Shown in pieces: positions 9,293-18,749 of a DNA stretch of 64,000 nucleotides. Every line of letters begins with the position of its first letter. The stretch's first letter is position 1. This DNA is from Brevundimonas fontaquae (GTDB lineage Bacteria > Pseudomonadota > Alphaproteobacteria > Caulobacterales > Caulobacteraceae): assembly GCF_017086445.1 (NCBI RefSeq), contig NZ_CP070968.1:992001-1056000 (forward strand). Reading direction: 5' to 3'. Below the pieces are notes generated by a model. The model made no database searches. It was not told the DNA's origin and was given only the letters and a program-made list of their open reading frames with translations. A program made the translations under genes and the position numbers.

Positions 9293-9934
9293 TCAGGTCC
9301 GCGTCTCCCAGGCCAGCCAGGCGGCAACCACGATCAGGCCGCCGGCCATCACCGCGCGCAGGGCGCGATCCTGCATCCGAGGCGCCAGCCGCGCCGCGCC
9401 CGCGCCACCGATCACGATCAGGCTGTGCACCAGGACGGCGACCGCCAGATGCAGGCTCCCCAGCGTCAGGGCCTGGCTCAGCGGCGCGCCGTGGTCCGGC
9501 CGCATGAACGTCGGCAGCAGGGCGACATAGAAGACCGCGGCCTTGGGGTTCAGCAGATTGCCCATCAGGCCGCGCACGAACAGGCCGCTCAGCGAGCGCG
9601 CGTCTGGCGTGGGCGCCGCCTCGATCGTCGGCGCGCGCCAGGCCTCCCACGCCAGCCACAGCAGAAACAGCACGCCCGCCCAACGCAGGCCCTGATACAG
9701 CGGCGGCCAGACGGAAAAGACTTCCGTCAGCCCATAGGCGGCCGCCAGCATCCACACCGCCAGCCCCAGGGTCACCCCCGCCACAGCCGCGAAACCGGCC
9801 AGCCGTCCCCGCGCCAGGGCGACCAGCGCCAGCCAGCCCATGTTCGGCCCCGGCGTCAGCTCGATCAGCGCCACGGCGATCAGAAAGGGGCCGACGACGG
9901 CCGGATCGACGGGCCAGGCGGAATGGGCGATCAC
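9293..9934 (-). CDS. LysE-family amino-acid exporter
   Basis: 213 residues, six predicted membrane helices. The family motif ELTPGPN is in TM1, and LMGNLLNPKAAVFY is the second conserved element. The start is a GTG at 9934 with CAGGAG seven bases before it. Members export lysine, arginine, homoserine/threonine or related metabolites; the substrate is not predictable here. It is divergent from clpB. Confidence 0.85.
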   Translation of the reverse strand: MIAHSAWPVDPAVVGPFLIAVALIELTPGPNMGWLALVALARGRLAGFAAVAGVTLGLAVWMLAAAYGLTEVFSVWPPLYQGLRWAGVLFLLWLAWEAWRAPTIEAAPTPDARSLSGLFVRGLMGNLLNPKAAVFYVALLPTFMRPDHGAPLSQALTLGSLHLAVAVLVHSLIVIGGAGAARLAPRMQDRALRAVMAGGLIVVAAWLAWETRT

Positions 9935-10008
9935 GAGGCGCTCCTGTTCGCCAGAGCCTAGGCGCGCGGCGGCGAAACGGACAGCCCCGAAAGCCGCCCC
10001 GCGGACCC

Positions 10009-10040
10009 CTTGTGTGACCCGATCGTCACACCCACCTCGA
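10009..10040 (+). promoter_or_regulatory. candidate heat-shock promoter/operator of clpB
   Basis: CTTG at 10009-10012 resembles the alphaproteobacterial RpoH -35, with a C-rich segment (CCCACCTC) at the expected -10 distance. A 7-bp inverted repeat, GTGTGAC-N6-GTCACAC (10012-10031), overlaps it. The palindrome is clear; the sigma-32 assignment is inference. Confidence 0.4.
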
Positions 10041-10107
10041 TCTCAACGGCGTGCTGCTCAGCAGAGGGTGCGCTGAAATCCATCCGCCTCCCGAGGGGAC
10101 TGAAACC

Positions 10108-12708
10108 ATGAATCTCGAACTCTATTCCGACCGCGCCAAACAGGCCGTCCAGTCGGCCCAGTCGCTGGCCCTGGCCCGCCGTCACCAGCAGTTCGCACCC
10201 GAGCATCTGCTCAAGGTGCTGCTGGAGGAACGCGACGGCCTGGCGCGCAATCTGATCACGGCCGCAGGCGGCGACGCCCGCCGCGCCGAGGCCGATGTCG
10301 AAACGGCGCTGAAGAAGCGCGCCCAGGTCACCGGCGGGTCGGGGCAGCTCTATCTGGACGGCGACACCGCACGCGTCTTCGCCGCCGCCGAGGCGGCCTC
10401 CAAGACCGCCGGCGACGCCTTCGTCACCACCGAACGGCTGCTGGCGGCGCTCGCCAGGGAAGGCGGGGTTGCCGCCGAGGTGCTGAAATCCTCAGGCGCT
10501 ACGGCCGAGAAACTGGACGCCGCCATCGCCGAGGTGCGCAAAGGCAAGACCGCTGATTCCGCCGGCGCCGAGGACGGCTACGACGCCCTGAAACGCTACG
10601 CCCGCGACCTGACCCTGGCTGCCCGCGACGGCAAGATCGACCCGGTCATCGGCCGCGACGAAGAGATCCGCCGCACCATCCAGGTCCTGGCCCGCCGCAC
10701 CAAGAACAACCCCGTCCTGATCGGCGAACCCGGCGTCGGCAAGACCGCCATCGTCGAGGGTCTGGCCCTGCGCATCGTCAACGGCGACGTGCCCGAATCC
10801 CTGCGCGACAAGACCGTCATGGCGCTGGACATGGGCAGCCTGATCGCCGGCGCGAAGTATCGCGGCGAGTTCGAGGAACGGCTGAAATCCGTCCTATCCG
10901 AGGTCTCTGCGGCCGAGGGGGGCATCATCCTGTTCATCGACGAGATGCACACCCTGGTCGGCGCCGGAAAGGGCGACGGGGCCATGGACGCGTCCAACCT
11001 GCTGAAGCCGGCGCTTGCGCGCGGCGAGCTGCACTGCGTCGGCGCTACGACGCTCGATGAATACCGCAAGCACGTCGAAAAGGACGCCGCCCTGGCCCGC
11101 CGCTTCCAGCCGGTCTTCGTCGCCGAACCGACGGTGGAGGACACCGTCTCTATCCTGCGCGGCCTTAAGGAGAAGTACGAGGTCCACCACGGCGTGCGCA
11201 TTTCCGACAGCGCGATTGTGGCCGCCGCCACCCTGTCGAACCGCTACATCACCGACCGCTTCCTGCCGGACAAGGCCATCGACCTGATCGACGAGGCCGC
11301 CAGCCGCGTGCGCATGGCCGTGGATTCCAAGCCCGAGGCCCTGGACGAGATCGACCGCCGCCTGGTCCAGCTCAAGATCGAACGCGAGGCTCTGAAGAAG
11401 GAGACCGACCAGGCCTCCCAACACCGTCTGGAAAAGCTGGAGGACGAGATCGCCGATCTGGAAGGCCAGTCCGACGACCTGACCACCCAGTGGAAGGCCG
11501 AAAAGGACAAGGTCGGCCAGGGCGCCCAGCTGCGCGAAACCCTGGACCGCCTGCGCCTGGAACTCGCCAACGCCCAGCGCGCCGGCGACCTGGGCCGTGC
11601 GTCAGAGATCGCCTACGGCCAGATCCCCCAGATCGAAAAGCAGCTCGAAGAAGCCGAGGCCAATGAGACCTCCGGCGCCTCAGGTCGTGGGGGCCCCCTG
11701 ACCCCCGAGGTCGTCGACGCCGAACAGATCGCCGCCGTCGTCAGCCGCTGGACCGGCGTCCCCGTCGACAAGATGCTGGAGGGCGAGCGCGAGAAACTGC
11801 TCCAGATGGAGATCGCGCTCGGCGGTCGTGTGGTGGGTCAGGACGAGGCGCTGGCCGCCGTCTCCGACGCCGTGCGCCGCGCCCGCGCCGGCCTGAACGA
11901 CCCCAACCGTCCGCTGGGCAGCTTCCTGTTCCTGGGCCCGACCGGCGTGGGCAAGACCGAACTTACCAAGGCGCTGGCCGACTTCCTGTTCGACGACGAG
12001 GCGGCCATCACCCGGCTGGATATGTCGGAATATATGGAGAAACACTCGGTCTCCCGCCTGATCGGCGCCCCTCCCGGCTATGTCGGCTATGACGAGGGCG
12101 GCGCCCTGACCGAGGCCGTGCGTCGTCGCCCCTATCAGGTCGTCCTGTTCGACGAGGTCGAAAAGGCCCACCCCGACGTCTTCAACGTGCTGCTGCAGGT
12201 GCTCGACGACGGCCGCCTGACGGATGGGCAGGGACGAACCATCGATTTCAGGAATACCCTGATCATCATGACCTCCAACCTGGGCAGCCAGTATCTGGCC
12301 GATCAGGGCGAGGGCGATGACGTCGAGGCCGTGCGCCCCTTCGTCATGGACGCCGTCCGCGCCCACTTCCGGCCCGAGTTCCTGAACCGGATCGACGAGA
12401 TCATCCTGTTCCACCGCCTGGGCCGCGACCAGATGGGCGGCATCGTCCGCATCCAGCTGTCACGCTTCGAGAAGCTGCTCGCCGACCGCCGCCTGACCCT
12501 GGACCTGGACGACAGCGCCCTGGCCTGGCTCGCCGACCGCGGCTACGACCCCGCCTATGGCGCACGGCCGCTGAAACGCGTCATCCAGAAGGACCTTGTC
12601 GACCCGATCGCGCGCAAACTCCTGGCCGGCGAGATCGAGGACGGCGGGGTGATCGCCGTCACCGCCGGCGAGGGCGGGTTGGAGATCGGGAAGATGCGGG
12701 TGCATTAG
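10108..12708 (+). CDS. clpB: ClpB disaggregase
   Basis: 866 residues, the usual ClpB length. The ATG at 10108 has a GAGGGGA RBS, and [15 protein letters not shown] is the classic N-terminus. Order: Clp N domain (1-150), AAA1 with GEPGVGKT (about 206) and Walker [10 protein letters not shown], the coiled-coil middle domain (about 400-530, rich in Glu/Lys/Leu), AAA2 with GPTGVGKT (about 609) and [13 protein letters not shown], and the C-terminal D2 small domain. It works with DnaK/DnaJ to extract polypeptides from aggregates in the cytoplasm. It appears monocistronic. Heat-shock control is expected for the family and weakly supported by the upstream sequence. Confidence 0.97.
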   Translation: MNLELYSDRAKQAVQSAQSLALARRHQQFAPEHLLKVLLEERDGLARNLITAAGGDARRAEADVETALKKRAQVTGGSGQLYLDGDTARVFAAAEAASKTAGDAFVTTERLLAALAREGGVAAEVLKSSGATAEKLDAAIAEVRKGKTADSAGAEDGYDALKRYARDLTLAARDGKIDPVIGRDEEIRRTIQVLARRTKNNPVLIGEPGVGKTAIVEGLALRIVNGDVPESLRDKTVMALDMGSLIAGAKYRGEFEERLKSVLSEVSAAEGGIILFIDEMHTLVGAGKGDGAMDASNLLKPALARGELHCVGATTLDEYRKHVEKDAALARRFQPVFVAEPTVEDTVSILRGLKEKYEVHHGVRISDSAIVAAATLSNRYITDRFLPDKAIDLIDEAASRVRMAVDSKPEALDEIDRRLVQLKIEREALKKETDQASQHRLEKLEDEIADLEGQSDDLTTQWKAEKDKVGQGAQLRETLDRLRLELANAQRAGDLGRASEIAYGQIPQIEKQLEEAEANETSGASGRGGPLTPEVVDAEQIAAVVSRWTGVPVDKMLEGEREKLLQMEIALGGRVVGQDEALAAVSDAVRRARAGLNDPNRPLGSFLFLGPTGVGKTELTKALADFLFDDEAAITRLDMSEYMEKHSVSRLIGAPPGYVGYDEGGALTEAVRRRPYQVVLFDEVEKAHPDVFNVLLQVLDDGRLTDGQGRTIDFRNTLIIMTSNLGSQYLADQGEGDDVEAVRPFVMDAVRAHFRPEFLNRIDEIILFHRLGRDQMGGIVRIQLSRFEKLLADRRLTLDLDDSALAWLADRGYDPAYGARPLKRVIQKDLVDPIARKLLAGEIEDGGVIAVTAGEGGLEIGKMRVH

Positions 12709-12825
12709 GCGTCCGGGAAGTCTGCCTTCCAGACAGCGATAACAAACTACCTAGAGCAGGTTTTCCTACAACCTTGACCGTTGATCGCTTAGGGCTCAAA
12801 TCTCCCATAGTGGGAGGAGGCGAGG

Positions 12826-13302
12826 ATGAGCGACGGTTTCAATCTGGCAAATCTGAAAAGGGAAATTCTCAGCCGAAGCGAGTCAGACATCTGGGATGCG
12901 GCAAAACTCGAATGGGGCTTGGCCTCGGTGTTCGATGCCGATGAGCCTCAACGGTGCCTTTGCGATCACTACCCGATCATCGAAGTCTGTGTCATCCGCA
13001 ACCGAAAGAATGGAGTTGTCGCGGAAGTTGGAAACGTCTGCGTCACGAAATTTCTTGGGATTAACGCTGATAAGATTTTTGGTGCGATCAAGCGGGTGAA
13101 GAGCGACATTGATCGCGCCCTCAATCCAGAAGCGATCGAGCTATTCTACGAGTTGAAAGTTCTCAACGATTGGGAGCGCGGCTATTATCTCGACACGTGG
13201 CGAAAGAATGCCGGATTGAGCGTTAATCAGCTAGCTACGCGGCAGAAGATTAACCGCAAAGTCCTTGCTAACATGGCTCGCGCGGAAGCCGCGCTGCGCT
13301 AG
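12826..13302 (+). CDS. hypothetical protein with putative Cys/His zinc site
   Basis: 158 residues; AT content is visibly higher than in its neighbours, which suggests acquisition by transfer. The N-terminal half has RCLCDHYPIIEVCVIRNRKNG followed by VGNVCVTKFLGI. This Cys-x-Cys-x-His plus Cys/Cys spacing looks like a small zinc-binding module of a kind I associate with phage and mobile-element proteins. The C-terminus (WRKNAGLSVNQLATRQKINRKVL) resembles a helix-turn-helix. A 6-bp hairpin (12802-12816) overlaps the GGAGG-rich leader. Function is unknown; a DNA-binding role is only a guess. Confidence 0.6.
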   Translation: MSDGFNLANLKREILSRSESDIWDAAKLEWGLASVFDADEPQRCLCDHYPIIEVCVIRNRKNGVVAEVGNVCVTKFLGINADKIFGAIKRVKSDIDRALNPEAIELFYELKVLNDWERGYYLDTWRKNAGLSVNQLATRQKINRKVLANMARAEAALR

Positions 13303-13310
13303 CTTTTATC

Positions 13311-13352
13311 ATCCCCCGGCAAGTTGTGCCTTCGCGGCGCAGGCCGGGGGAT
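13311..13352. repeat. long inverted repeat after the zinc-site ORF
   Basis: Arms ATCCCCCGGC (13311-13320) and GCCGGGGGAT (13343-13352) pair perfectly, and the interior folds again around a TTCG loop. There is no T-run, so it is not a standard terminator. It may protect the 3' end of the preceding mRNA or be a repeat-element end. Confidence 0.5.
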
Positions 13353-13529
13353 CAGCGGCCTAAGAAAGCAGGACACCGTCGCGAATTCCACCGCTTCCGG
13401 CATAGTGCTTGAACAGATCGCCCTCTGCGCCACTGGGTTCCCGTGTCCAACTCCGCTCACCGGAGGACGGCGAAGGAACAAAGCGGGAATATCGCTCGTT
13501 TGGCGTTTGCAATCGCAAGGAGAAGCGAC

Positions 13530-13664
13530 GTGGCCAAGAATGAGCAAACCGGCAGTAAAGCGGGCAAGTCCGCATCCAAGGTCCTGAGAGACGGTCGCAC
13601 CGGAAAGGACTCAAAGAGCGCCGCCGGGTCCGCCCTTTCGCAGCGTCCCGACAAGAAGAAATAG
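13530..13664 (+). CDS. small basic protein (44 aa) of the SKVLRD...KSAAGSALSQ type
   Basis: The GTG start at 13530 has an excellent RBS (AAGGAGA, spacing 7). The 44-residue product is rich in Lys, Ser and Gly and contains S-K-V-L-R-D and K-S-A-A-G-S-A-L-S-Q, a pattern I recognise from many small uncharacterised proteobacterial proteins of similar size. It has no signal peptide or membrane helix. Charge and size would suit nucleic-acid binding, but that is speculation. The stop is 4 bp before the first 199-bp repeat. Confidence 0.65.
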   Translation: MAKNEQTGSKAGKSASKVLRDGRTGKDSKSAAGSALSQRPDKKK

Positions 13665-13668
13665 GCTC

Positions 13669-14454
13669 TGATCCTTCTCCCATTGGGAGAAGGTGGCCGC
13701 GAAGCGGACGTATGAGGGTCGGGTGTCGAAGTCGGCGTGAGCCGTCGCACGGGTCGGGCCGCAGCGGATGTCTGTGCGGCGCGCTACCCTCACCCTTTCG
13801 CGCAAGGACGACGGCTGCGCCGCCGTGCGCTCAAGCCCTCTCCAATGGGAGAGGGGAGGCCAAAACTTGATCCTTCTCCCATTGGGAGAAGGTGGCCGCG
13901 AAGCGGACGGATGAGGGTCGGGTGCCGAAGTCGGCGTGAGCCGTCGCACGGGTCGGGCCGCAGTGGATGGCGGGCGGCGGGCGACCCTCACCCTTTCGCG
14001 CAAGGCCGCTCGCTGCGCTCTCGGGCGCTCAAGCCCTCTCCCAATGGGAGAGGGAAGGCCAAAACTTGATCCTTCTCCCATTGGGAGAAGGTGGCCGCGA
14101 AGCGGACGGATGAGGGTCGGGCGTCGAAGTCGGCGTGAGCCGTCGCAGCGGTCGGGCCGCAGAGGATGGCGGGACGCGGTCGACCCTCACCCTTTAGCGC
14201 AAGGACGACGGCTGCGCCGCCGTGCGCTCAAGCCCTCTCCCAAGGGGAGAGGGGAGGCCAAAACTTGATCCTTCTCCCATTGGGAGAAGGTGGCCGCGAT
14301 GCGGTCGGATGAGGGTCGGGTGTCGAAGTCGGCGTGAGCCGTCGCATGGGTTTGGCCGCAGAGGATGGCGGGGACGGACGACCCTCACCCTTTCGCGCAA
14401 GGCCGCTCGCTACGCTCTCGGGCGCTCAAGCCCTCTCCCAACGGGAGAGGGAGG
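13669..14454. repeat. tandem array: four copies of a 199-bp palindrome-bounded repeat
   Basis: Units begin at 13669, 13868, 14067 and 14266. The first three have an exact 199-bp period; the last is 189 bp, lacking the linker CCAAAACT. Each starts with an inverted repeat (arms CCTTCTCCCA/TGGGAGAAGG), continues GTGGCCGCGAAGCGG and GATGAGGGTCG, holds a variable middle, then has the mirrored CGACCCTCACC and ends with a second palindrome (arms close to CCCTCTCCCA/TGGGAGAGGG). Units 1 and 3 share one version of the right part (CGACGGCTGCGCCGCCG) and units 2 and 4 another (CGCTCGCTGCGCTCTCG), so the array looks like a duplicated 398-bp dimer. It encodes no supported protein. Confidence 0.9.
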
Positions 14455-14811
14455 TCACAGGCCCAGCGTCTTCGCGCGGTCGCGGATGGCGGCGTCGATG
14501 CGGGCCGGGTCGGCCAGGGCTTCGGCGTTGGTGAAGCGGATGACGGTCCAGCCCAGCGCCTCGATCGCCTGCTGGCGGTAGTGGTCGTTCAACACGACCT
14601 CATCACGCTCATGCACTCCGCCGTCGATCTCAATGACCAGCCGCAGCGGCGCGCAGGCGAAATCCACCACATACCCGCCGATCGGATGCTGGCGACGCAC
14701 CTTCCAGCCGTCGACGGCGCCGCCGCGCAGTCGCGCCCAGATGCGGTTCTCGGCCAGGCCTCCGCTCTGGCGAAGCCCGCGTGAGCGCGGCGTCAGGCGG
14801 CTGGTCGTCAT
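14455..14811 (-). CDS. DUF559 endonuclease-fold protein (Vsr/PD-(D/E)xK-like)
   Basis: 118 residues from ATG 14811, which has GAAGGAG six bases upstream; the open frame upstream lacks such a site. The DUF559 core is complete: ENRIWARLR, KVRRQHPIGGYVVDF, then LVIEIDGGVH and the C-terminal WTVIRF. Asp50, Glu61 and Asp63 are the likely metal-binding residues of the PD-(D/E)xK fold shared with very-short-patch-repair endonucleases. Its biological role is not established. Its TGA abuts the last palindrome of the 199-bp array, which may serve as its terminator. Confidence 0.85.
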   Translation of the reverse strand: MTTSRLTPRSRGLRQSGGLAENRIWARLRGGAVDGWKVRRQHPIGGYVVDFACAPLRLVIEIDGGVHERDEVVLNDHYRQQAIEALGWTVIRFTNAEALADPARIDAAIRDRAKTLGL

Positions 14812-15022
14812 GCGCGGCACTCCTTCGGAGGGCCATCCCACAACCGTCGCCGCCTTTCGGCAAGCAGAACCCGCCAACCAGCGCATCTGCGCCAACGAGA
14901 GCGAGCATTTCCAACACCCTGCCGCCCGCCAGCGTCATCCTTCTGCCCACGCCCCCAAACCGTGCGATCCTGTCTCGGTTCGTCCACAGGGGACGCGGCG
15001 CACGGTCGGGGAGGGCCAATTC

Positions 15023-15045
15023 AGACGAATTAGACGAATTAGACG
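15023..15045. repeat. short tandem repeat AGACGAATT, 2.5 copies
   Basis: AGACGAATT occurs twice in a row plus AGACG, about 33 bp after the prmC stop. The rest of the 266-bp gap between the DUF559 gene and prmC shows no gene. Confidence 0.6.
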
Positions 15046-15077
15046 GTGTTTTTTGTCCGCCGACCGTCTGATCTCGG

Positions 15078-15989
15078 TCAGTCCTGCGGGATCGGATTGG
15101 TGCGCGGGTCTGGGCCGTTGGTGACGACGCGGTCGCGTTCGCCCAGGTCCTTGATGATCTTGACGTCGGTGAAGCCGGCGGCCTCGAACAGCGCCTTGAC
15201 CTGCGGGCCCTGATCAAAGCCGATTTCGACGGCGAAGACGCCCAGCGGCTTCAGGATGCGTTTCACCTCGGGCGCCAGGTCGCGATAGGCCTGCAAGCCG
15301 TCGGGGCCGCCGTCCAGGGCCAGGTGCGGGTCGTGGTCGCGGACCTCCGGGTCCAGGGTCGCGATATGGTCGGTCGGGATATAGGGCGGGTTGGACAAGA
15401 CGAGGTCGAAGCTGGCGTCGCCGAAGCCCGCGGCCCATTCCGTGCGCAGGAAGGTCGCGCGGTCGTTCAGGTCCAGGTTGGCGGCGTTCTCCTTGGCCAC
15501 CGCCAGGGCCTCGGACGAGATGTCGGTGCCCACCCCGCGCGCGGCCGGCCGCTCGGCCAGAAGCGCCAACAGGATCGCGCCCGAGCCGGTGCCCAGGTCG
15601 ATGGCGTCGAAGGCCTCGGTCTTGCCGAAGGCCAGCATGGAGACGTCCATCAGGGTTTCGGTGTCGGGGCGGGGGCTGAGGACGTCGGGGGTGACGTTCA
15701 GCATGATCTTCCAGAAACCCTTCTTGCCGACGATGCGCGAGACGGGCTCGCGCTTAAGCCGGCGCTCGACCATGGCCTCATAGGCGCTCAGCTGGTCGGC
15801 GGTGATGGGCCGATAGGGGTCGGTCAGGATGTCCATGCGGCTGGCGCCGGCGGCGGCCTCCAGCAGCAGGCGGGCGTCGATGGCGGGGCTGTCGATGCGG
15901 CCGGTCTTCAGCCGGGCCTGCGCCGCCTTCCAGGCGGTCAGCAGGGTCGGGGCGTCGGCAGCGGACTTGGGCGTGATGGGGTCGGTCAT
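15078..15989 (-). CDS. prmC: peptide chain release factor N5-glutamine methyltransferase
   Basis: 303 residues. The N-terminal helical domain (about 1-95) is followed by a class I SAM methyltransferase fold with motif I DLGTGSG, and the signature SNPPY that holds the target glutamine. The FPRPDT-like segment typical of PrmC appears as LSPRPDTETL. It methylates the GGQ glutamine of RF1/RF2 in the cytoplasm. In many genomes it follows prfA; here prfA is not in the upstream position, where a divergent membrane-protein gene starts. Confidence 0.93.
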   Translation of the reverse strand: MTDPITPKSAADAPTLLTAWKAAQARLKTGRIDSPAIDARLLLEAAAGASRMDILTDPYRPITADQLSAYEAMVERRLKREPVSRIVGKKGFWKIMLNVTPDVLSPRPDTETLMDVSMLAFGKTEAFDAIDLGTGSGAILLALLAERPAARGVGTDISSEALAVAKENAANLDLNDRATFLRTEWAAGFGDASFDLVLSNPPYIPTDHIATLDPEVRDHDPHLALDGGPDGLQAYRDLAPEVKRILKPLGVFAVEIGFDQGPQVKALFEAAGFTDVKIIKDLGERDRVVTNGPDPRTNPIPQD

Positions 15990-16069
15990 GGGCGTTGATT
16001 GGCCCGGCCCGGCGCCGATTTCAAGCGCGACGGGAGGAACGCGAGGCCAGCTTGACCGTTCGCGTCGGG

Positions 16070-17368
16070 ATGACTGCGCGCCGCCCCTCCCGCCTCGCCC
16101 CGCTTCGCAACCTGTTCGCCCGGGCGCCTGCCCGGTCGCCAGCGCAGGCCGAGCGCGGCCGGGTGTGGAAGTTCCTGGGGGCCGCCGCCGGGGGGCTGGC
16201 CGCCGGGGCCGGCGCCGCCCACCTGCTCTACAGCCAGGGGCACAAGGTCGGGGTGGAGCTGCGCGCCCCCCGCCCCGAGCCCCTGCCGCCCAAGGTGCCC
16301 ACGCCCGAGGACTATGAGGCCCAGGAGCCCGGTCGCGGCCGCATGGCCAAACGGCCCGAGCACATTCCGCACAAGGGCTGGGTCGACATCGCCTGGCGCA
16401 CTGGCGGGTCCTACTTCGGCGACCGGGTCGGCTTTGTCGCCGGCGGCGTGACCTTCTTCACCCTGCTGTCGCTGTTCCCGCTCCTGGGGACGTTCGTCAC
16501 CCTCTACGGCCTTTTCGCCGATCCGGCCGACGCCTGGGGCCGGCTGCAGTTCCTCTACGCGCTCCTGCCGAGCAGCATCGCCGAGTTCCTGGGCGGGGAG
16601 ATGCAGCGGCTGGCGGCCAACTCCAACAGCCAGCTCACCTTCACCCTGATCTGGACCCTGGCGCTGTCGCTGTGGACCGCCAACGGGGCGGTGAAGGTGC
16701 TGTTCTACGGCCTGAACGTCGCCTATCACGAGGTCGAGAAGCGCAACATCGTGCGCTACAATCTGATCTGCATGGTCTTCACCGTCGGGGCCATCGTCGC
16801 CGTGATGCTGACCTCGGTGCTGGTCGTCGGCGTGCCGGTGGTGGTGCGGCTGTTCGGGCTGGAGGAGGAGTGGGGCCTGATCGCGCCGCTGCGCTGGCCG
16901 CTGCTGCTCGTCGGCTATGTCGCCGCCCTGACCGTCATCTACCGCTATGGTCCCTGCCGCCAGCGGGCGCGCTGGCGGTGGGTCACGCCGGGCGCGATCT
17001 TCGCGGCGGTGCTCAGCCTGACCGTCTCCTTCCTGTTCAGCTGGTATCTGTCCAACTTCGTGCGGACCGACAGCTACGGCCCGCTGGCGGCCATGATGGG
17101 CTTCCTGCTGTGGACCTGGCTGTCGGTGCAGGTGATCCTGATGGGCGCCGAGCTGAACGCCGAGATCGAGCACCAGACCGCCGTGGACACCACGACCGGC
17201 CTGCCCCTGCCGATGGGCGAGCGGGGCGCCAAGGTCGCCGACAGCGTCGGCGCCCGGCGCGGCAACCCCGCCGCTCTCGCCTTCACCCAGCGTCAGGCCG
17301 AGCGGGTGGCGGACCGCTTGCGCGGCCGCCAGAACCGCAAGGCCGCCGAGCGCGTCGCTACAGAATGA
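16070..17368 (+). CDS. YihY/BrkB-family membrane protein
   Basis: About 432 residues from ATG 16070; a TTG at 16052 is an alternative and neither start has a clear RBS. A basic N-terminus and one glycine/alanine-rich helix (about 24-45) precede a linker, then the BrkB domain with about six membrane helices. Motifs include [20 protein letters not shown], the YG(P)C loop and [31 protein letters not shown]. The tail (about 370-432) is cytosolic and basic. The family is widespread in inner membranes; its transport role is unsettled. The 3' end overlaps convergent hslU by 11 bp. Confidence 0.88.
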   Translation: MTARRPSRLAPLRNLFARAPARSPAQAERGRVWKFLGAAAGGLAAGAGAAHLLYSQGHKVGVELRAPRPEPLPPKVPTPEDYEAQEPGRGRMAKRPEHIPHKGWVDIAWRTGGSYFGDRVGFVAGGVTFFTLLSLFPLLGTFVTLYGLFADPADAWGRLQFLYALLPSSIAEFLGGEMQRLAANSNSQLTFTLIWTLALSLWTANGAVKVLFYGLNVAYHEVEKRNIVRYNLICMVFTVGAIVAVMLTSVLVVGVPVVVRLFGLEEEWGLIAPLRWPLLLVGYVAALTVIYRYGPCRQRARWRWVTPGAIFAAVLSLTVSFLFSWYLSNFVRTDSYGPLAAMMGFLLWTWLSVQVILMGAELNAEIEHQTAVDTTTGLPLPMGERGAKVADSVGARRGNPAALAFTQRQAERVADRLRGRQNRKAAERVATE

Positions 17369-18659
17369 AGCGGCTCAGATCGACGTCCTTGGTCAGGGCG
17401 TCCATCTTCTCGCGCACCGCATCGCCGTCGAAGGTCACGGTCTGGCCCGACAGTTCCGAAGCCTTGAAGCTGGTCTCCTCCAGCACCCGCTCCATCACGG
17501 TCTGAAGCCGGCGCGCGCCGATGTTCTCGACCGCGCTGTTGGCCGCCACCGCCGCATCGGCCATCGCCTCGACCGCATCGTCGGTGAAGGTCAGCGTCAC
17601 GTCCTCGGTCGCCAGCAGCGCCTGGTTCTGACGGATCAGATTGGCTTCCGGCTCGGTCAGGATGCGCTTGAAGTCGTCGCGCGTCAGAGCCTTCAGTTCG
17701 ACCCGGATCGGCAGGCGTCCCTGAAGCTCGGGCAGCAGATCGCTGGGCTTGGCGACGTGGAAGGCGCCCGAGGCGATGAACAGCACATGGTCGGTCTTCA
17801 CCGGCCCGTACTTCGTCGAGACCGTGGTGCCCTCGATCAGGGGCAGCAGGTCGCGCTGCACCCCTTCACGCGACACGTCCGCGCCGGATGCGCCCTGGCG
17901 AGCAGCCACCTTGTCGATCTCGTCCAGGAAGACGATGCCCTCGTTCTCGGCCAGTTTCAGGGCCTCCTGCGTCAGGCTGTCCTGATCCAGCAGCTTGTCG
18001 CCCTCTTCAGCGATCAGGGGCGTCGTCGCATCGCGCACCGCCAGCTTGACGGTCTTGGTGCGCCCGCCGCCCATCTTGCCCAGCATCTCCGACAGGTTCA
18101 GCAGGCCGACGTTGCCGCCGCCCGGAATGTCCAGGCCCTGGATCGGCGAGGCGGTGTCCGCCAGCGCGATCTCGATCTCCTTGTCGTCGAGCTCTCCGGC
18201 GCGCAGCTTCTTCCTGAAACTGTCGCGCGTCGCCGGCCCCGCGCCGGGTCCGACCAAGGCGTCCAGGATCCGGTCCTCGGCGGCGGCCTCGGCCTTGGCC
18301 CGCACGTCTCCGCGCCGGCGCTCGCGCACCATGATCAGCGCGCTTTCGACCAGGTCGCGCACGATCTGATCCACGTCGCGGCCGACATAGCCGACCTCGG
18401 TGAACTTGGTCGCCTCGACCTTCAGGAAGGGCGAGCCCGCCAGCCGCGCCAGCCGACGCGCGATCTCTGTCTTGCCGACGCCGGTCGGGCCGATCATCAG
18501 GATGTTCTTGGGCGTCACCTCGTCGCGCAGGTCCGCCGGCACGCGCTTCCTGCGCCAACGATTCCTCAGGGCGACGGCGACGGCGCGCTTGGCGTCGTTC
18601 TGGCCGACGATATAGCGATCCAGTTCGGAGACGATCTCGCGGGGGGTCAGTTCGGTCAT
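17358..18659 (-). CDS. hslU: HslU, ATPase subunit of the HslUV protease
   Basis: 433 residues. The N-terminus [25 protein letters not shown] is diagnostic. Walker A is GPTGVGKT (about 57-64), the pore motif is GYVGRDV, the I domain spans about 110-240, and Walker B is VFLDEIDK. The C-terminus ends in DLSRFIL, the tail that inserts between HslV subunits. It unfolds substrates for HslV in the cytoplasm. HslV is not next to it in this window: the gene upstream on the same strand is a HExxH protease. Confidence 0.96.
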   Translation of the reverse strand: MTELTPREIVSELDRYIVGQNDAKRAVAVALRNRWRRKRVPADLRDEVTPKNILMIGPTGVGKTEIARRLARLAGSPFLKVEATKFTEVGYVGRDVDQIVRDLVESALIMVRERRRGDVRAKAEAAAEDRILDALVGPGAGPATRDSFRKKLRAGELDDKEIEIALADTASPIQGLDIPGGGNVGLLNLSEMLGKMGGGRTKTVKLAVRDATTPLIAEEGDKLLDQDSLTQEALKLAENEGIVFLDEIDKVAARQGASGADVSREGVQRDLLPLIEGTTVSTKYGPVKTDHVLFIASGAFHVAKPSDLLPELQGRLPIRVELKALTRDDFKRILTEPEANLIRQNQALLATEDVTLTFTDDAVEAMADAAVAANSAVENIGARRLQTVMERVLEETSFKASELSGQTVTFDGDAVREKMDALTKDVDLSRFIL

Positions 18660-18749
18660 GCGACGCAGATAGGAGAGGCCGAACCGTTGCGGGAGAGGGC
18701 AGGGCGTCGCGGCGCGTCCGATTTCTTCATGACCGACGCTTCGCCGACG

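Noticed and set aside
6823..9327. 834-codon minus-strand frame across the TonB receptor
   Set aside because: The plus strand encodes a complete receptor with plug and barrel features; the minus-strand frame is compositional noise.
13324..13587. 87-codon frame covering the long inverted repeat
   Set aside because: No RBS; it overlaps, in another frame, the well-supported GTG start and RBS of the 44-residue gene at 13530.
13669..14454. Protein-coding genes or a CRISPR array in the 199-bp repeats
   Set aside because: The open frames are repeat-derived peptides in several frames. The 199-bp units have no short repeats separated by unique spacers and no cas genes are nearby.
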